A stretch of DNA of 7,766 bases, from the NCBI GenBank assembly GCA_049514335.1, contig JBEKVE010000144.1:1-7766 (forward strand), written 5' to 3'. The notes under the pieces are model-generated. The model was not told where the DNA came from, made no database searches, and worked only from the letters and a program-made list of their open reading frames with translations. Made by a program: the position numbers and the translations under genes. This DNA is from JBEKVE01 sp049514335 (GTDB lineage: Bacteria > Actinomycetota > Acidimicrobiia > Acidimicrobiales > UBA8190). This document shows, in pieces, positions 1 to 6,069 of the stretch. How positions within the stretch are numbered: the first letter of the stretch is position 1; each line of letters begins with the position of its first letter.

Positions 1-380
1 CACAGGCTGCGCACCCGGCTCGGGTGATCGACGGCGAGGACCTGGCCGATCATCCCCCCCATGGACGTCCCCACCACGTGGGCGTCGTCGATGCCGAGCG
101 CCCCCAGCAGCCCGGCGGTGTCGTCGGCCATGTCGTGCAGGGTGTAGGCGGCCGAGCCCCGGAAGGCGGCGGCCAGGTCGAAGCCGGGTGCGGCCTCGAT
201 CGAGGTGGAGCGGCCCGCGTCGCGGCTGTCGAAGCGCAGCACCCGGTAGCCCTCGGCCACGAGCAGGTCGCACAGGCCGTCGTCCCATCCGACGAGCGGT
301 CGCCCGAGGCCCGCCACGAGCAGCACCACCGGACCCGATGCCGGCCCCAGCAGCTCGTGGCACAGCTCGACGTCACCCAC
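1..380 (-). CDS. alpha/beta hydrolase, N-terminal part (3' end cut by window)
   Basis: About 126 codons of an alpha/beta-fold hydrolase are visible; the C-terminal part, with the expected acid and histidine residues, lies outside the window. Seen directly: an N-terminal VVLLVAGLG strand and oxyanion-loop region (about residues 18-26), a FDSRDAGRST block (50-59), and the nucleophile elbow GTSMGGM with Ser106 as the likely catalytic serine. The FDxRDxGxST plus GxSMGGM combination is typical of esterase-like hydrolases near the aclacinomycin methylesterase (RdmC) group, but the substrate cannot be told. I chose GTG at 380 because GGAAGG lies six bases upstream (387-392). A second in-frame GTG at 416 would add 12 residues and sits seven bases after a possible -10 box, so a leaderless start there is possible. 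An in-frame TGA further upstream limits the N-terminus. It is divergent from galK and has no visible functional link to it. Confidence 0.88.
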   Translation of the reverse strand, partial: MGDVELCHELLGPASGPVVLLVAGLGRPLVGWDDGLCDLLVAEGYRVLRFDSRDAGRSTSIEAAPGFDLAAAFRGSAAYTLHDMADDTAGLLGALGIDDAHVVGTSMGGMIGQVLAVDHPSRVRSL

Positions 381-423
381 CTTGACCCTTCCGACTCCGG
401 TGGTGGCGGCGTCCACGCCGGGG

Positions 424-453
424 ATGCTGGCCGCACCGGGTGTCGAGGGTCAA
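424..453 (-). promoter_or_regulatory. possible promoter for the left-edge hydrolase
   Basis: On the minus strand a TTGACC (453-448) resembles a -35 box and is followed after 18 bases by CAGCAT (429-424), a weak -10 match. Transcription would start near 417, just before GTG 416, or give a short leader of about 36 bases to GTG 380 with its GGAAGG site. The -10 match is poor (3 of 6 to TATAAT), so this is only a candidate. Confidence 0.25.
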
Positions 454-489
454 GCCCGGCGGCCCGGCACGGTGCCATGCTCGGCGGCC

Positions 490-1566
490 GTGGGCGACGT
501 CAACCGACTACCGCCGGGCACAGCGGCGGGCGCGCTGCGCCGGGCCTGGAGCCCGGGGCGGGTGAATCTCATCGGCGACCACACCGACTACAACGCCGGG
601 GTGGCGCTGCCCATGGCCGTCGACCTGGGCACCACCGTGACCTTCGTGCCCGGCGACAGCGGACGCGTGGTGCTGCGCAGCGACCGCGACCCCGATCCCG
701 CCGACGTCGACCTGGACACGGCGCTGCACCCCGAGCGGTTGCGGTCGGTGGAGCCCCGGTGGGCTCGCTACGTCGCCGCCGTGGTGGCCGCCGTGCGTCC
801 CGGGCACGGCGGGCAGGGCACCGTCACCACCACACTGCCCGTCGGGGCCGGGCTGTCGTCGAGCGCCGCGCTCGAGGTGGCCACGGCCCTCGCGCTCGGC
901 TTCGAGGGTGACCACCTCACCATGGCGCGCACCTGCCAGCGCGCCGAACAGGCCGCCACCGGGGTGCCCACGGGGATCATGGACCAGCTGGTGGTGAGCG
1001 CGGCGCGGCCCGGGCACGCCCTGTTCGTCGACTTCGCCGACCTGTCGACCCGCCACGTCCCGGTGCCCGACGGCGTCGACATCGTGGTGGTGCATTCGGG
1101 CGAGGAACGCGCCCTGGACCGCTCCGCCTACGCCACACGCCGGGCCGAGTGCGACGCCGCCGCCCATCGACTGGGGCCCCTGGGCGAGGTCAGCCCCCAG
1201 GTGGCGGGGGCCATCCCCGACCCCCTGCTGCGCCGCCGGGCCCGGCACGTCGCCTCCGAGTGCGAGCGGGTCCGGCACTTCGCCCGCGCCCTCGCCCGAG
1301 GCGACCTGGCCGAAGCGGGCCAGCTCATGACGGCGAGCCACCGCAGCCTGGCTGGGGACTTCGAGGTGTCCACCCCCGCCCTCGACGCCCTGGTGGACCG
1401 GCTGACACAGACGCCAGGGGTGTTCGGTGCCCGCCTGACCGGGGCCGGCTTCGGCGGCTGCGTGGTGGCGTTGGCCGAGCCCGGAGCGGTCGACCTCACG
1501 GCATATCGGTCCGGGGCGTGGCGGGTCCGGGCGGCGGGCGGCGCGTCGCTCCTCGATCCCGACTGA
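490..1566 (+). CDS. galK: galactokinase (GHMP kinase family)
   Basis: It phosphorylates galactose at C1 with ATP in the cytoplasm, the first kinase step of the Leloir pathway. Numbering from GTG 490 (358 residues), the galactokinase signature GRVNLIGDHTDY is at 23-34, the GHMP ATP-binding loop GLSSSAAL at 121-128, GIMDQL with the likely catalytic base Asp165 near 162-167, and the C-terminal GHMP motif LTGAGFGGC at 316-324. SAYATRRAEC and SHRSLAGDFEVS are further galactokinase-like blocks. The common E in GEHTDY is D here, which the family signature allows. The start is uncertain: GTG 472, ATG 424 and ATG 382 are in frame, but residues from 382-489 resemble no galactokinase N-terminus and the ribosome sites are weak. 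No galT, galE or sugar transporter is in the window, so galactose is the likely but not proven substrate. Confidence 0.93.
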   Translation: MGDVNRLPPGTAAGALRRAWSPGRVNLIGDHTDYNAGVALPMAVDLGTTVTFVPGDSGRVVLRSDRDPDPADVDLDTALHPERLRSVEPRWARYVAAVVAAVRPGHGGQGTVTTTLPVGAGLSSSAALEVATALALGFEGDHLTMARTCQRAEQAATGVPTGIMDQLVVSAARPGHALFVDFADLSTRHVPVPDGVDIVVVHSGEERALDRSAYATRRAECDAAAHRLGPLGEVSPQVAGAIPDPLLRRRARHVASECERVRHFARALARGDLAEAGQLMTASHRSLAGDFEVSTPALDALVDRLTQTPGVFGARLTGAGFGGCVVALAEPGAVDLTAYRSGAWRVRAAGGASLLDPD

Positions 1567-1584
1567 GAGCTCGCAGCGCGCTCC

Positions 1585-1630
1585 GCACATGGCGCCCGGC
1601 GCACGGCGCCCCGCGCATGGCGCCCGGCGC
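1585..1630. repeat. three-copy 14-bp GC tandem repeat, possible terminator
   Basis: Three consecutive 14-base units occupy 1585-1598, 1599-1612 and 1613-1626 (GCACATGGCGCCCG, GCGCACGGCGCCCC, GCGCATGGCGCCCG), followed by a partial fourth start GCGC. Each unit holds the palindrome GGCGCC, so any two copies can pair into a six-base GC stem with an eight-base loop, giving competing hairpins on either strand. The block sits in the 91-bp gap between convergent stop codons (galK and the PH/SHOCT gene), where a bidirectional terminator is expected. There is no T-tract, so a classical intrinsic terminator is not shown. Confidence 0.7.
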
Positions 1631-1657
1631 TGGTGACGACGGTGCCGTCGCCCACCC

Positions 1658-2362
1658 TCACAAGCGGGCCAGCAACTCCGCCTTCTTCGCCGCGAACTCC
1701 GACTCGCTCACGATGCCGCGTCGACGCAACTCGTCGAGCTGCACGAGGCGGTCCGCCACCGAACCGTCGGCGGTGCGCGTGGGCAGCACGGCGGGCGTCC
1801 CCGACGGCGGCGTCTCGCTGGTGGGCCAGCGTTCGAGCGGGTCCCACCCGTCGGTGACGTCGGGGGTCCATGTCTCGACGCGCCGGTGCATGGCGGTGAT
1901 CTGCTCGGTGATCACGCTCTGCACGGCGGCGGGACGGGGCACGTGGTCGAACTCCACCACGCCCGTCTCGCCCCCCACCTCCACGAGCAGCTGGCCGGTG
2001 CGCAGCACGCGCCCCGACAGCGACTGGTGGTACGACAGCTGGTTCACACGCTCGAGGCGCAGCTCGAGGCCATTGCGGGCGAGGACCCCGGTGCGCTGCA
2101 CGATGCGGTCGGTCGTCACCACCAGACTCGTGGCGAACCACCGCACGAGGCGCCCCGACAGCCACAGCGCCGACGTCCCCACCAAGAACAGCAGGACGTA
2201 GAGCACGCCCACGGGGGCGTGGGGGATGCTGGCGATCACGGCGATGTCGAACGCCACCACCGCCACGGTGACCGCCAAGGCCCATCCCAGGAACGCCCAG
2301 TGGGGCCGGAGCTCGACGATCACCTCTTCGTCGTCGGTGAGCAGGCGGCGGGGAAACGGCAT
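1658..2362 (-). CDS. membrane protein with bacterial PH domain and C-terminal SHOCT motif
   Basis: A 234-residue protein. A short cytoplasmic N-terminus (MPFPRRLLTDDEEVIVELRP) leads into two predicted membrane helices at about 23-46 and 50-72. These are followed by a bacterial PH-like (DUF304/bPH_2) domain at about 77-152, with the typical TTDRIVQRTGVL and LERVNQLS blocks. After a proline-rich linker (about 165-199), residues 201-234 match the SHOCT short C-terminal motif (LDELRRRGIVSESEFAAKKAELL). Such proteins are common membrane-anchored proteins of unknown function, and SHOCT motifs are often thought to mediate oligomerisation. The ATG at 2362 gives the natural family N-terminus. No clear Shine-Dalgarno sequence precedes it, but a TACGCT lies ten bases upstream. 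It follows the ddl-family gene by 88 bp on the same strand, so it could be the last gene of that operon or a separate unit. Confidence 0.88.
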   Translation of the reverse strand: MPFPRRLLTDDEEVIVELRPHWAFLGWALAVTVAVVAFDIAVIASIPHAPVGVLYVLLFLVGTSALWLSGRLVRWFATSLVVTTDRIVQRTGVLARNGLELRLERVNQLSYHQSLSGRVLRTGQLLVEVGGETGVVEFDHVPRPAAVQSVITEQITAMHRRVETWTPDVTDGWDPLERWPTSETPPSGTPAVLPTRTADGSVADRLVQLDELRRRGIVSESEFAAKKAELLARL

Positions 2363-2372
2363 GGCGCGAAAA

Positions 2373-2378
2373 AGCGTA
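2373..2378 (-). promoter_or_regulatory. possible -10 box for the PH/SHOCT gene
   Basis: TACGCT fits the actinobacterial TANNNT -10 pattern and ends ten bases before ATG 2362. Transcription would begin about four bases before the start codon, so the mRNA would be nearly leaderless, which fits the missing ribosome-binding site. No convincing -35 box is seen about 17 bases further upstream. The 88-bp gap to the preceding gene leaves room for this promoter. Confidence 0.25.
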
Positions 2379-2450
2379 GTGCGGGCCCTCAGCGCGATGG
2401 CGGTCCTGGCCTGCCCCCTCGGCCCGATCGGGACGCGGCGCCCCCGGTGA

Positions 2451-3575
2451 TCAGGCCAGCTTGCCGGCGATCCCCCCGGCGCTGCGCAGCACGGTGCCGT
2501 CGGCCCCCGCCGCGCTGTGCAGGGCGGCGGGCACGGCCAGTGCCTCGGCCACGAGAGCGTCAAGGAGATCGATGAAGGGCACCGGCGGGGTCACCCACAG
2601 GTAGCGCGCCAGGGACCCGGGGATCGTGTTCACCTCGTTCACGAACAGCTCGCGCCCGTCGGAGAGGAAGTCGATGCGCGGCGCGCCGCGCACGGCGACG
2701 AGGCACACGAGCCGCCGCGCCGCGTCGTGCAGCGCGGCGAGCAGCTCGGGCGCGAGCTCGGCGGGGAGCTGGCGCGGCGCGCTGGCCATGCCTTCTCCGC
2801 CGACGTACTTGTCGGCGTAGTCGAGGATCTCCGCCGCCGTCGTGGAGCGCAGGGGGCGTTCCACCGCCGACACCGTGACCTCGGGCCAGGCCCGGACCGT
2901 GACGTTCAGGTCGTGGAGGTCCTGGCGGTAGGGCTCGATCACCGCGCCGCGGCGCAACTGCGGGTTGGCACCCAGACGGGCGATGGCCGTCGCCAGGTCG
3001 GCGACCACATCGATGCCGATGGACGACCCACCGAAGCGCGGCTTCACGATGTAGGGACCGGGGAACGAGACGCCCGCCCCGTCGGGGCGCAGGAGCACGC
3101 GGGGCAGCACCGGCAGGCCCGCCGCCGCCGCCACGCCGGCGAAGGCGAGCTTGTCCATGCCGAGCGCCGCCCCGGCCGCACCGGGCCCGGTGTAGGCCAC
3201 ACCGGCCAGGTCGAGAGCGCCCTGAAGGGTGCCGTCCTCGCCCGGTCCCCCGTGGCAGCAGTTGAGCACCACGTCGACGGGCAACGCTTTCTGCCGGCCC
3301 AGGCGCCCGCCGGCGGGGACGAAGCCCGCCCCCTCGCCCCCGGTGACGAGGCGCAGGGGCTCGGCCCCCCGGGGAACGCCCTCGACGAAATCCGCCGCCT
3401 CGAGGGTGCCGGCCACGCGGAACCAGTCCCCCGTCTTGGCCCAGTACAGGGCCGTCACCTGCCGCCCGGCCCGGTCGAGCTCACGCGCCGCCTGCAGGCC
3501 GGTCAGGATGCTGACGTCGTGCTCGGGCGACGGACCGCCGAAGGCGACGGCGACCTGGGCGGTGCTGGCGTTCAA
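2451..3575 (-). CDS. ddl: D-alanine--D-alanine ligase family protein (ATP-grasp)
   Basis: ATP-grasp ligase, 374 residues, predicted to join two D-alanines for peptidoglycan precursors. In order: N-terminal GGPSPEHDVS (13-22) with Glu18; CHGGPGEDGTLQG (107-119); GMDK (139-142); the ATP-binding PYIVKPRFGGSSIGI (174-188); DYADKY (252-257); RIDF (300-303) and NEVNTIPGS (313-321), which supply the metal ligands Asp302, Glu314 and Asn316. The residues matching the E. coli DdlB triad Glu15/Ser150/Tyr216 are all present (Glu18, Ser184, Tyr257). Tyr at the last position favours D-Ala-D-Ala over D-Ala-D-Lac. After NTIPG the sequence reads SLARYLW, unlike the usual GMT or GFT, so this is a divergent Ddl branch. 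The start is TTG at 3575: GGGAG lies eight bases upstream, and no ATG or GTG fits between it and the preceding gene. It lies 61 bp after the Mur-ligase gene. Confidence 0.92.
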   Translation of the reverse strand: MNASTAQVAVAFGGPSPEHDVSILTGLQAARELDRAGRQVTALYWAKTGDWFRVAGTLEAADFVEGVPRGAEPLRLVTGGEGAGFVPAGGRLGRQKALPVDVVLNCCHGGPGEDGTLQGALDLAGVAYTGPGAAGAALGMDKLAFAGVAAAAGLPVLPRVLLRPDGAGVSFPGPYIVKPRFGGSSIGIDVVADLATAIARLGANPQLRRGAVIEPYRQDLHDLNVTVRAWPEVTVSAVERPLRSTTAAEILDYADKYVGGEGMASAPRQLPAELAPELLAALHDAARRLVCLVAVRGAPRIDFLSDGRELFVNEVNTIPGSLARYLWVTPPVPFIDLLDALVAEALAVPAALHSAAGADGTVLRSAGGIAGKLA

Positions 3576-3583
3576 CGGTCGCG

Positions 3584-3588
3584 CTCCC
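3584..3588 (-). promoter_or_regulatory. ribosome-binding site that sets the TTG start of the ddl-family gene
   Basis: On the minus strand GGGAG is followed by eight bases and then TTG at 3575. No ATG or GTG in that frame lies between the upstream gene's stop (3637) and this point. The site therefore supports the rare TTG start, and translation is probably kept low relative to an ATG start. Confidence 0.5.
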
Positions 3589-3636
3589 GAATTCGGTGAC
3601 AGGACGGGACACCACGCAGCGGGGGTCCGGGCGGGG

Positions 3637-5223
3637 TCAAGGGTAGTGGTCGGGGAGGTCGTTCTCGTACAGCACGGCGTCGCCCTCGCCGAGATGCGAA
3701 CGCACCCACCCCGTCGCCTGTTGCCGTGTGGGCACCACCACCACGGCTCCGGCACCGGCCACGCCCCGCCACCCTTGGAGCAGAGCACGGCGGTTGGTCC
3801 GCCCCACCACCACCAGGTCGGTGGCCACGTCGGCGGCGGCGCGGGCGAATGCCGCGTTCTCCTCGGCCTGGACCGGCCCCAGCTCCACCATCCCCGGGGT
3901 CACCACCACCCGGCGCTTGTCCGGGTCCCCCGCCCGGGTGAGCGCGCCCAGGGCGGCGCGGCTTCCGGCCGGGTTGGCGTTGTAGGTGTCGTCGAGGACG
4001 TGGACCCCGCCTGTCCCGACGGCGGCCTCGAGGCGGTGGGGGGCGGTGGGGAGGGTGGCGAGCCGTCGCGCCACCTCGTCGACGGCCACACCCAGCTCGA
4101 GGGCCACGGCCACCGCTGCGGCCACGTTGCCCGGCTGGCCCTGGACCGCCACCGGACCGGCGACGGGGTCGCCGCGCACCGAGAGCGACAGGCCGCCGGG
4201 ACCCTCGAGCACGGCCACGTCGGCCCCGGGATCGCGCCCCGACACCCGCCACACGGTGACGCCGCCTCCTTCCCCGCCGGCGAGCTCGGCCCGGTCGGCC
4301 AGCTCGGCCAGGCGCGGATCGTCGACCACGAGGACGACGACCGATGCACCCTCGAGGATCTCGGCCTTGGCCGACACGATGCGGTCCTCGGAGCCGAAGC
4401 GCTCCAGGTGCACGGGCCCGATGGCGGTGATGACGGCCACGTCGGGCCGGACCCACGCGCACAGCGCGGCGATCTCCCCCGGTCCGTAGGTGCCCATCTC
4501 GGCCACGAACACCTCGGTGCCGTCGGCCAGGTGCTCGTTCACCGCCCGGGCCAGGCCGGCGCGGTTGTTGAAGCTGGCGGGGCTCGCCACCACCGACCGG
4601 TTCCCCCCCACCAGGTGCGCCACGTAGCCCTTGGTGCTCGTCTTGCCGTAGGAACCGGTGATGGCGACCACCCGGGGCGCCACCCGTCGCAGGCGGGCGG
4701 TGGCGCGCGCCACGTGGGCCGCCCCCAGGTGGCGCTCGACGGGGGCGGTGAGAGCGCACGCCGCGTCCACGAACAGCGGGGCCCACAGGGCCGCCGTGGC
4801 GGCCACCACCGGGCCCACGCCGGCCACGACCCCGCCAGCCACGGCCGCCGCCTGGAGCACGGCCCACACCGCAGCCAAGGTGCGCGCCCGGCGCGTCCAC
4901 GCCATTGGCGCGCTGCGCCCGCGCACCGCCAGACCCACAGGGCCGATTACGACGGCCGCGGCGGTGGCGAAGGCGGCGGCCGGACGCGAGGCGCCCACGA
5001 CGATGCCGGCCAGCGCCACCACCAGCACCACCAGATTGACGGGGGCGGCGCTTCCCCACCAGCGCAGGGCGAAGCGTGTCGCCGCGCCGGTCAGGTAGTG
5101 CTCGCGCTGGGCCACGCGCAACCAGCGCAGGCCGGCCGGCACGATGGCGAGCGAGCAGGCCGCCACGGCGACAGCGCGCACCACATGGTCGCCGCCGCCG
5201 GCCACGGCGCCGACGAGGATCAC
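3637..5223 (-). CDS. Mur ligase (MurF-like) with N-terminal membrane domain
   Basis: A 528-residue protein. Residues 1 to about 165 are hydrophobic, with likely membrane helices near 14-35, 60-77, 80-100, 115-136 and 138-158. A Mur-ligase central domain follows: P-loop ITGSYGKTSTKG (188-199), SFNNRAGL (217-224), AEMG (241-244, Mg-site Glu242), IGPVHLERFGS (268-278), SAKAEIL (284-290, the likely carbamylated Lys286) and PGNVAAA (364-370). The C-terminal domain has DDTYNANPAGS (411-421), the MurF-type hallmark, and ends in VLYENDLPDHYP. MurF adds D-Ala-D-Ala to UDP-MurNAc-tripeptide. Here the catalytic core is kept, but the soluble UDP-substrate domain is replaced by membrane sequence, so the acceptor is unknown and murF is not assigned. 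GTG at 5223 overlaps the upstream stop as GTGA, implying translational coupling. The ddl-family gene downstream supports a D-Ala-D-Ala-related role. Confidence 0.9.
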   Translation of the reverse strand: MILVGAVAGGGDHVVRAVAVAACSLAIVPAGLRWLRVAQREHYLTGAATRFALRWWGSAAPVNLVVLVVALAGIVVGASRPAAAFATAAAVVIGPVGLAVRGRSAPMAWTRRARTLAAVWAVLQAAAVAGGVVAGVGPVVAATAALWAPLFVDAACALTAPVERHLGAAHVARATARLRRVAPRVVAITGSYGKTSTKGYVAHLVGGNRSVVASPASFNNRAGLARAVNEHLADGTEVFVAEMGTYGPGEIAALCAWVRPDVAVITAIGPVHLERFGSEDRIVSAKAEILEGASVVVLVVDDPRLAELADRAELAGGEGGGVTVWRVSGRDPGADVAVLEGPGGLSLSVRGDPVAGPVAVQGQPGNVAAAVAVALELGVAVDEVARRLATLPTAPHRLEAAVGTGGVHVLDDTYNANPAGSRAALGALTRAGDPDKRRVVVTPGMVELGPVQAEENAAFARAAADVATDLVVVGRTNRRALLQGWRGVAGAGAVVVVPTRQQATGWVRSHLGEGDAVLYENDLPDHYP

Positions 5224-5990
5224 GGACGCAACGCCACGGCGCGCTCGGCGGCGGCCCGCAACCGGTCGGGTGCGGTGAGCGGCGTGAGATGGCCGGCTCC
5301 GGGGCACAGGGTGAGCACCGCCTGGGGCACCGCGGCGGCGATGGCACGCGCCACGGCGGGCGGTGCCTCGGTGTCGTCGTCGCCCCACACGAGCTCCACC
5401 GGACAGCGCAACGCCGCCAACGCATCGTCATAGCGCTCGTTCACGAGGCGCACCAGGACGTCGCGCATGATGCCCTGGGCGGCGCGGTAGTCGGCCGAGC
5501 CGAACCGCCGGCGCATCCGCTCCATGCGGGCGTCTCCCACCACATGGGCCCGGTGCAGGGCCCGCGCCACCCGGAAGGCGGGACGGGGCCGGCTGCGGCC
5601 GGCCACAGAGACGAGCGGGGCTCCGCTCAGCACCACAGCCGCCACGAGCTCGGGGTGGGCGGCGGCCAGCCTGACCGCCACCCGGCCGCCGAGCGAGTGC
5701 CCCACCACCACGATCCCCTGTCCGGGGGCTGGCCCGTCCCCGCTGCGCAGCACGTCGGCCACCGCCGCCGCATAGTCCTCGGAGCCCCAGGGCCGGGCGG
5801 GCTCGGGCGTGGCCCCGAATCCGGGCAGGTCGGGGGCGAGGGTCGGCATGGCGCCACCCGGGGCGGCGGGCCCGAAGGCGGCGGAGAAGTCGGAATGGGT
5901 CCGGCGCCAGCCGTGGAGGACCAGGACCGTGGGCGGGGCATCGCCCCACGTCTCGCCGTACATCGCCCCTCCGGCGAGCGACCGCAGCAC
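5220..5990 (-). CDS. alpha/beta hydrolase, first gene of the Mur/Ddl block
   Basis: A complete 256-residue alpha/beta hydrolase. The oxyanion-region motif LHGW is at 25-28, DLPGFGATPEP at 54-64, the nucleophile elbow GHSLGGR at 97-103 (Ser99), the acid in VWGDDDTEAP (probably Asp206), and GAGHLTP with the catalytic His234. The full Ser-Asp-His triad suggests an active enzyme, but the substrate cannot be read from sequence. Two starts fit. GTG 5990 lies seven bases after a TAGCCT -10 box, as expected for a leaderless mRNA, and gives the N-terminus VLRSLAGGAMYGE. ATG 5963 has GGAGG four bases upstream and gives 247 residues. I use 5990 with moderate certainty. Its TGA overlaps the GTG start of the Mur-ligase gene, so the two are probably translated together. 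Confidence 0.9.
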   Translation of the reverse strand: MLRSLAGGAMYGETWGDAPPTVLVLHGWRRTHSDFSAAFGPAAPGGAMPTLAPDLPGFGATPEPARPWGSEDYAAAVADVLRSGDGPAPGQGIVVVGHSLGGRVAVRLAAAHPELVAAVVLSGAPLVSVAGRSRPRPAFRVARALHRAHVVGDARMERMRRRFGSADYRAAQGIMRDVLVRLVNERYDDALAALRCPVELVWGDDDTEAPPAVARAIAAAVPQAVLTLCPGAGHLTPLTAPDRLRAAAERAVALRP

Positions 5991-5997
5991 CCGGGGG

Positions 5998-6003
5998 AGG
6001 CTA
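5998..6003 (-). promoter_or_regulatory. possible -10 box, leaderless promoter of the hydrolase-mur-ddl block
   Basis: TAGCCT matches the TANNNT pattern, and seven bases separate it from GTG 5990, so the transcript would begin at or one base before the start codon. No strong -35 hexamer is visible. It lies in the 79-bp divergent gap and, with the plus-strand box at 6056, makes this a likely bidirectional promoter region. Confidence 0.4.
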
Positions 6004-6055
6004 GTGCGGAGGCCCGGGACCCGAACCCATCCCCCGTCCCGACACACCCCCCCGG

Positions 6056-6061
6056 TACGGT
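6056..6061 (+). promoter_or_regulatory. possible -10 box for the helicase gene
   Basis: TACGGT fits TANNNT and is followed by eight bases before ATG 6070, so the mRNA would have a leader of about two bases. No Shine-Dalgarno sequence of standard spacing is clear, which agrees with near-leaderless translation. No convincing -35 box is seen. Confidence 0.4.
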
Positions 6062-6069
6062 CGCCCGGG

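Noticed and set aside
382..489. Galactokinase start at ATG 382
   Set aside because: The added 36 residues do not resemble a galactokinase N-terminus, and the start would lie within two bases of the divergent hydrolase start. It is kept only as an alternative in the galK entry.
508..1590. Long minus-strand open frame opposite galK
   Set aside because: Gly/His/Ala-rich translation with no domain motifs. It is the antisense shadow expected in very GC-rich DNA opposite a real gene with complete GHMP motifs.
1585..1630. CRISPR-like reading of the short repeats
   Set aside because: The units are 14 bases, directly tandem and without unique spacers, and no cas genes are present.
3576..3788. N-terminal extension of the ddl-family frame to an ATG at 3788
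   Set aside because: It would overlap the 3' end of the Mur-ligase gene by about 150 bases, and the added residues resemble no Ddl. TTG 3575 with GGGAG fits better.
3229..5433. 734-codon plus-strand open frame across the ddl and Mur-ligase genes
   Set aside because: The translation is His/Gly/Arg-rich low complexity with no recognisable motif, and it lies antisense to two genes with intact catalytic motifs. Its length is explained by GC bias.
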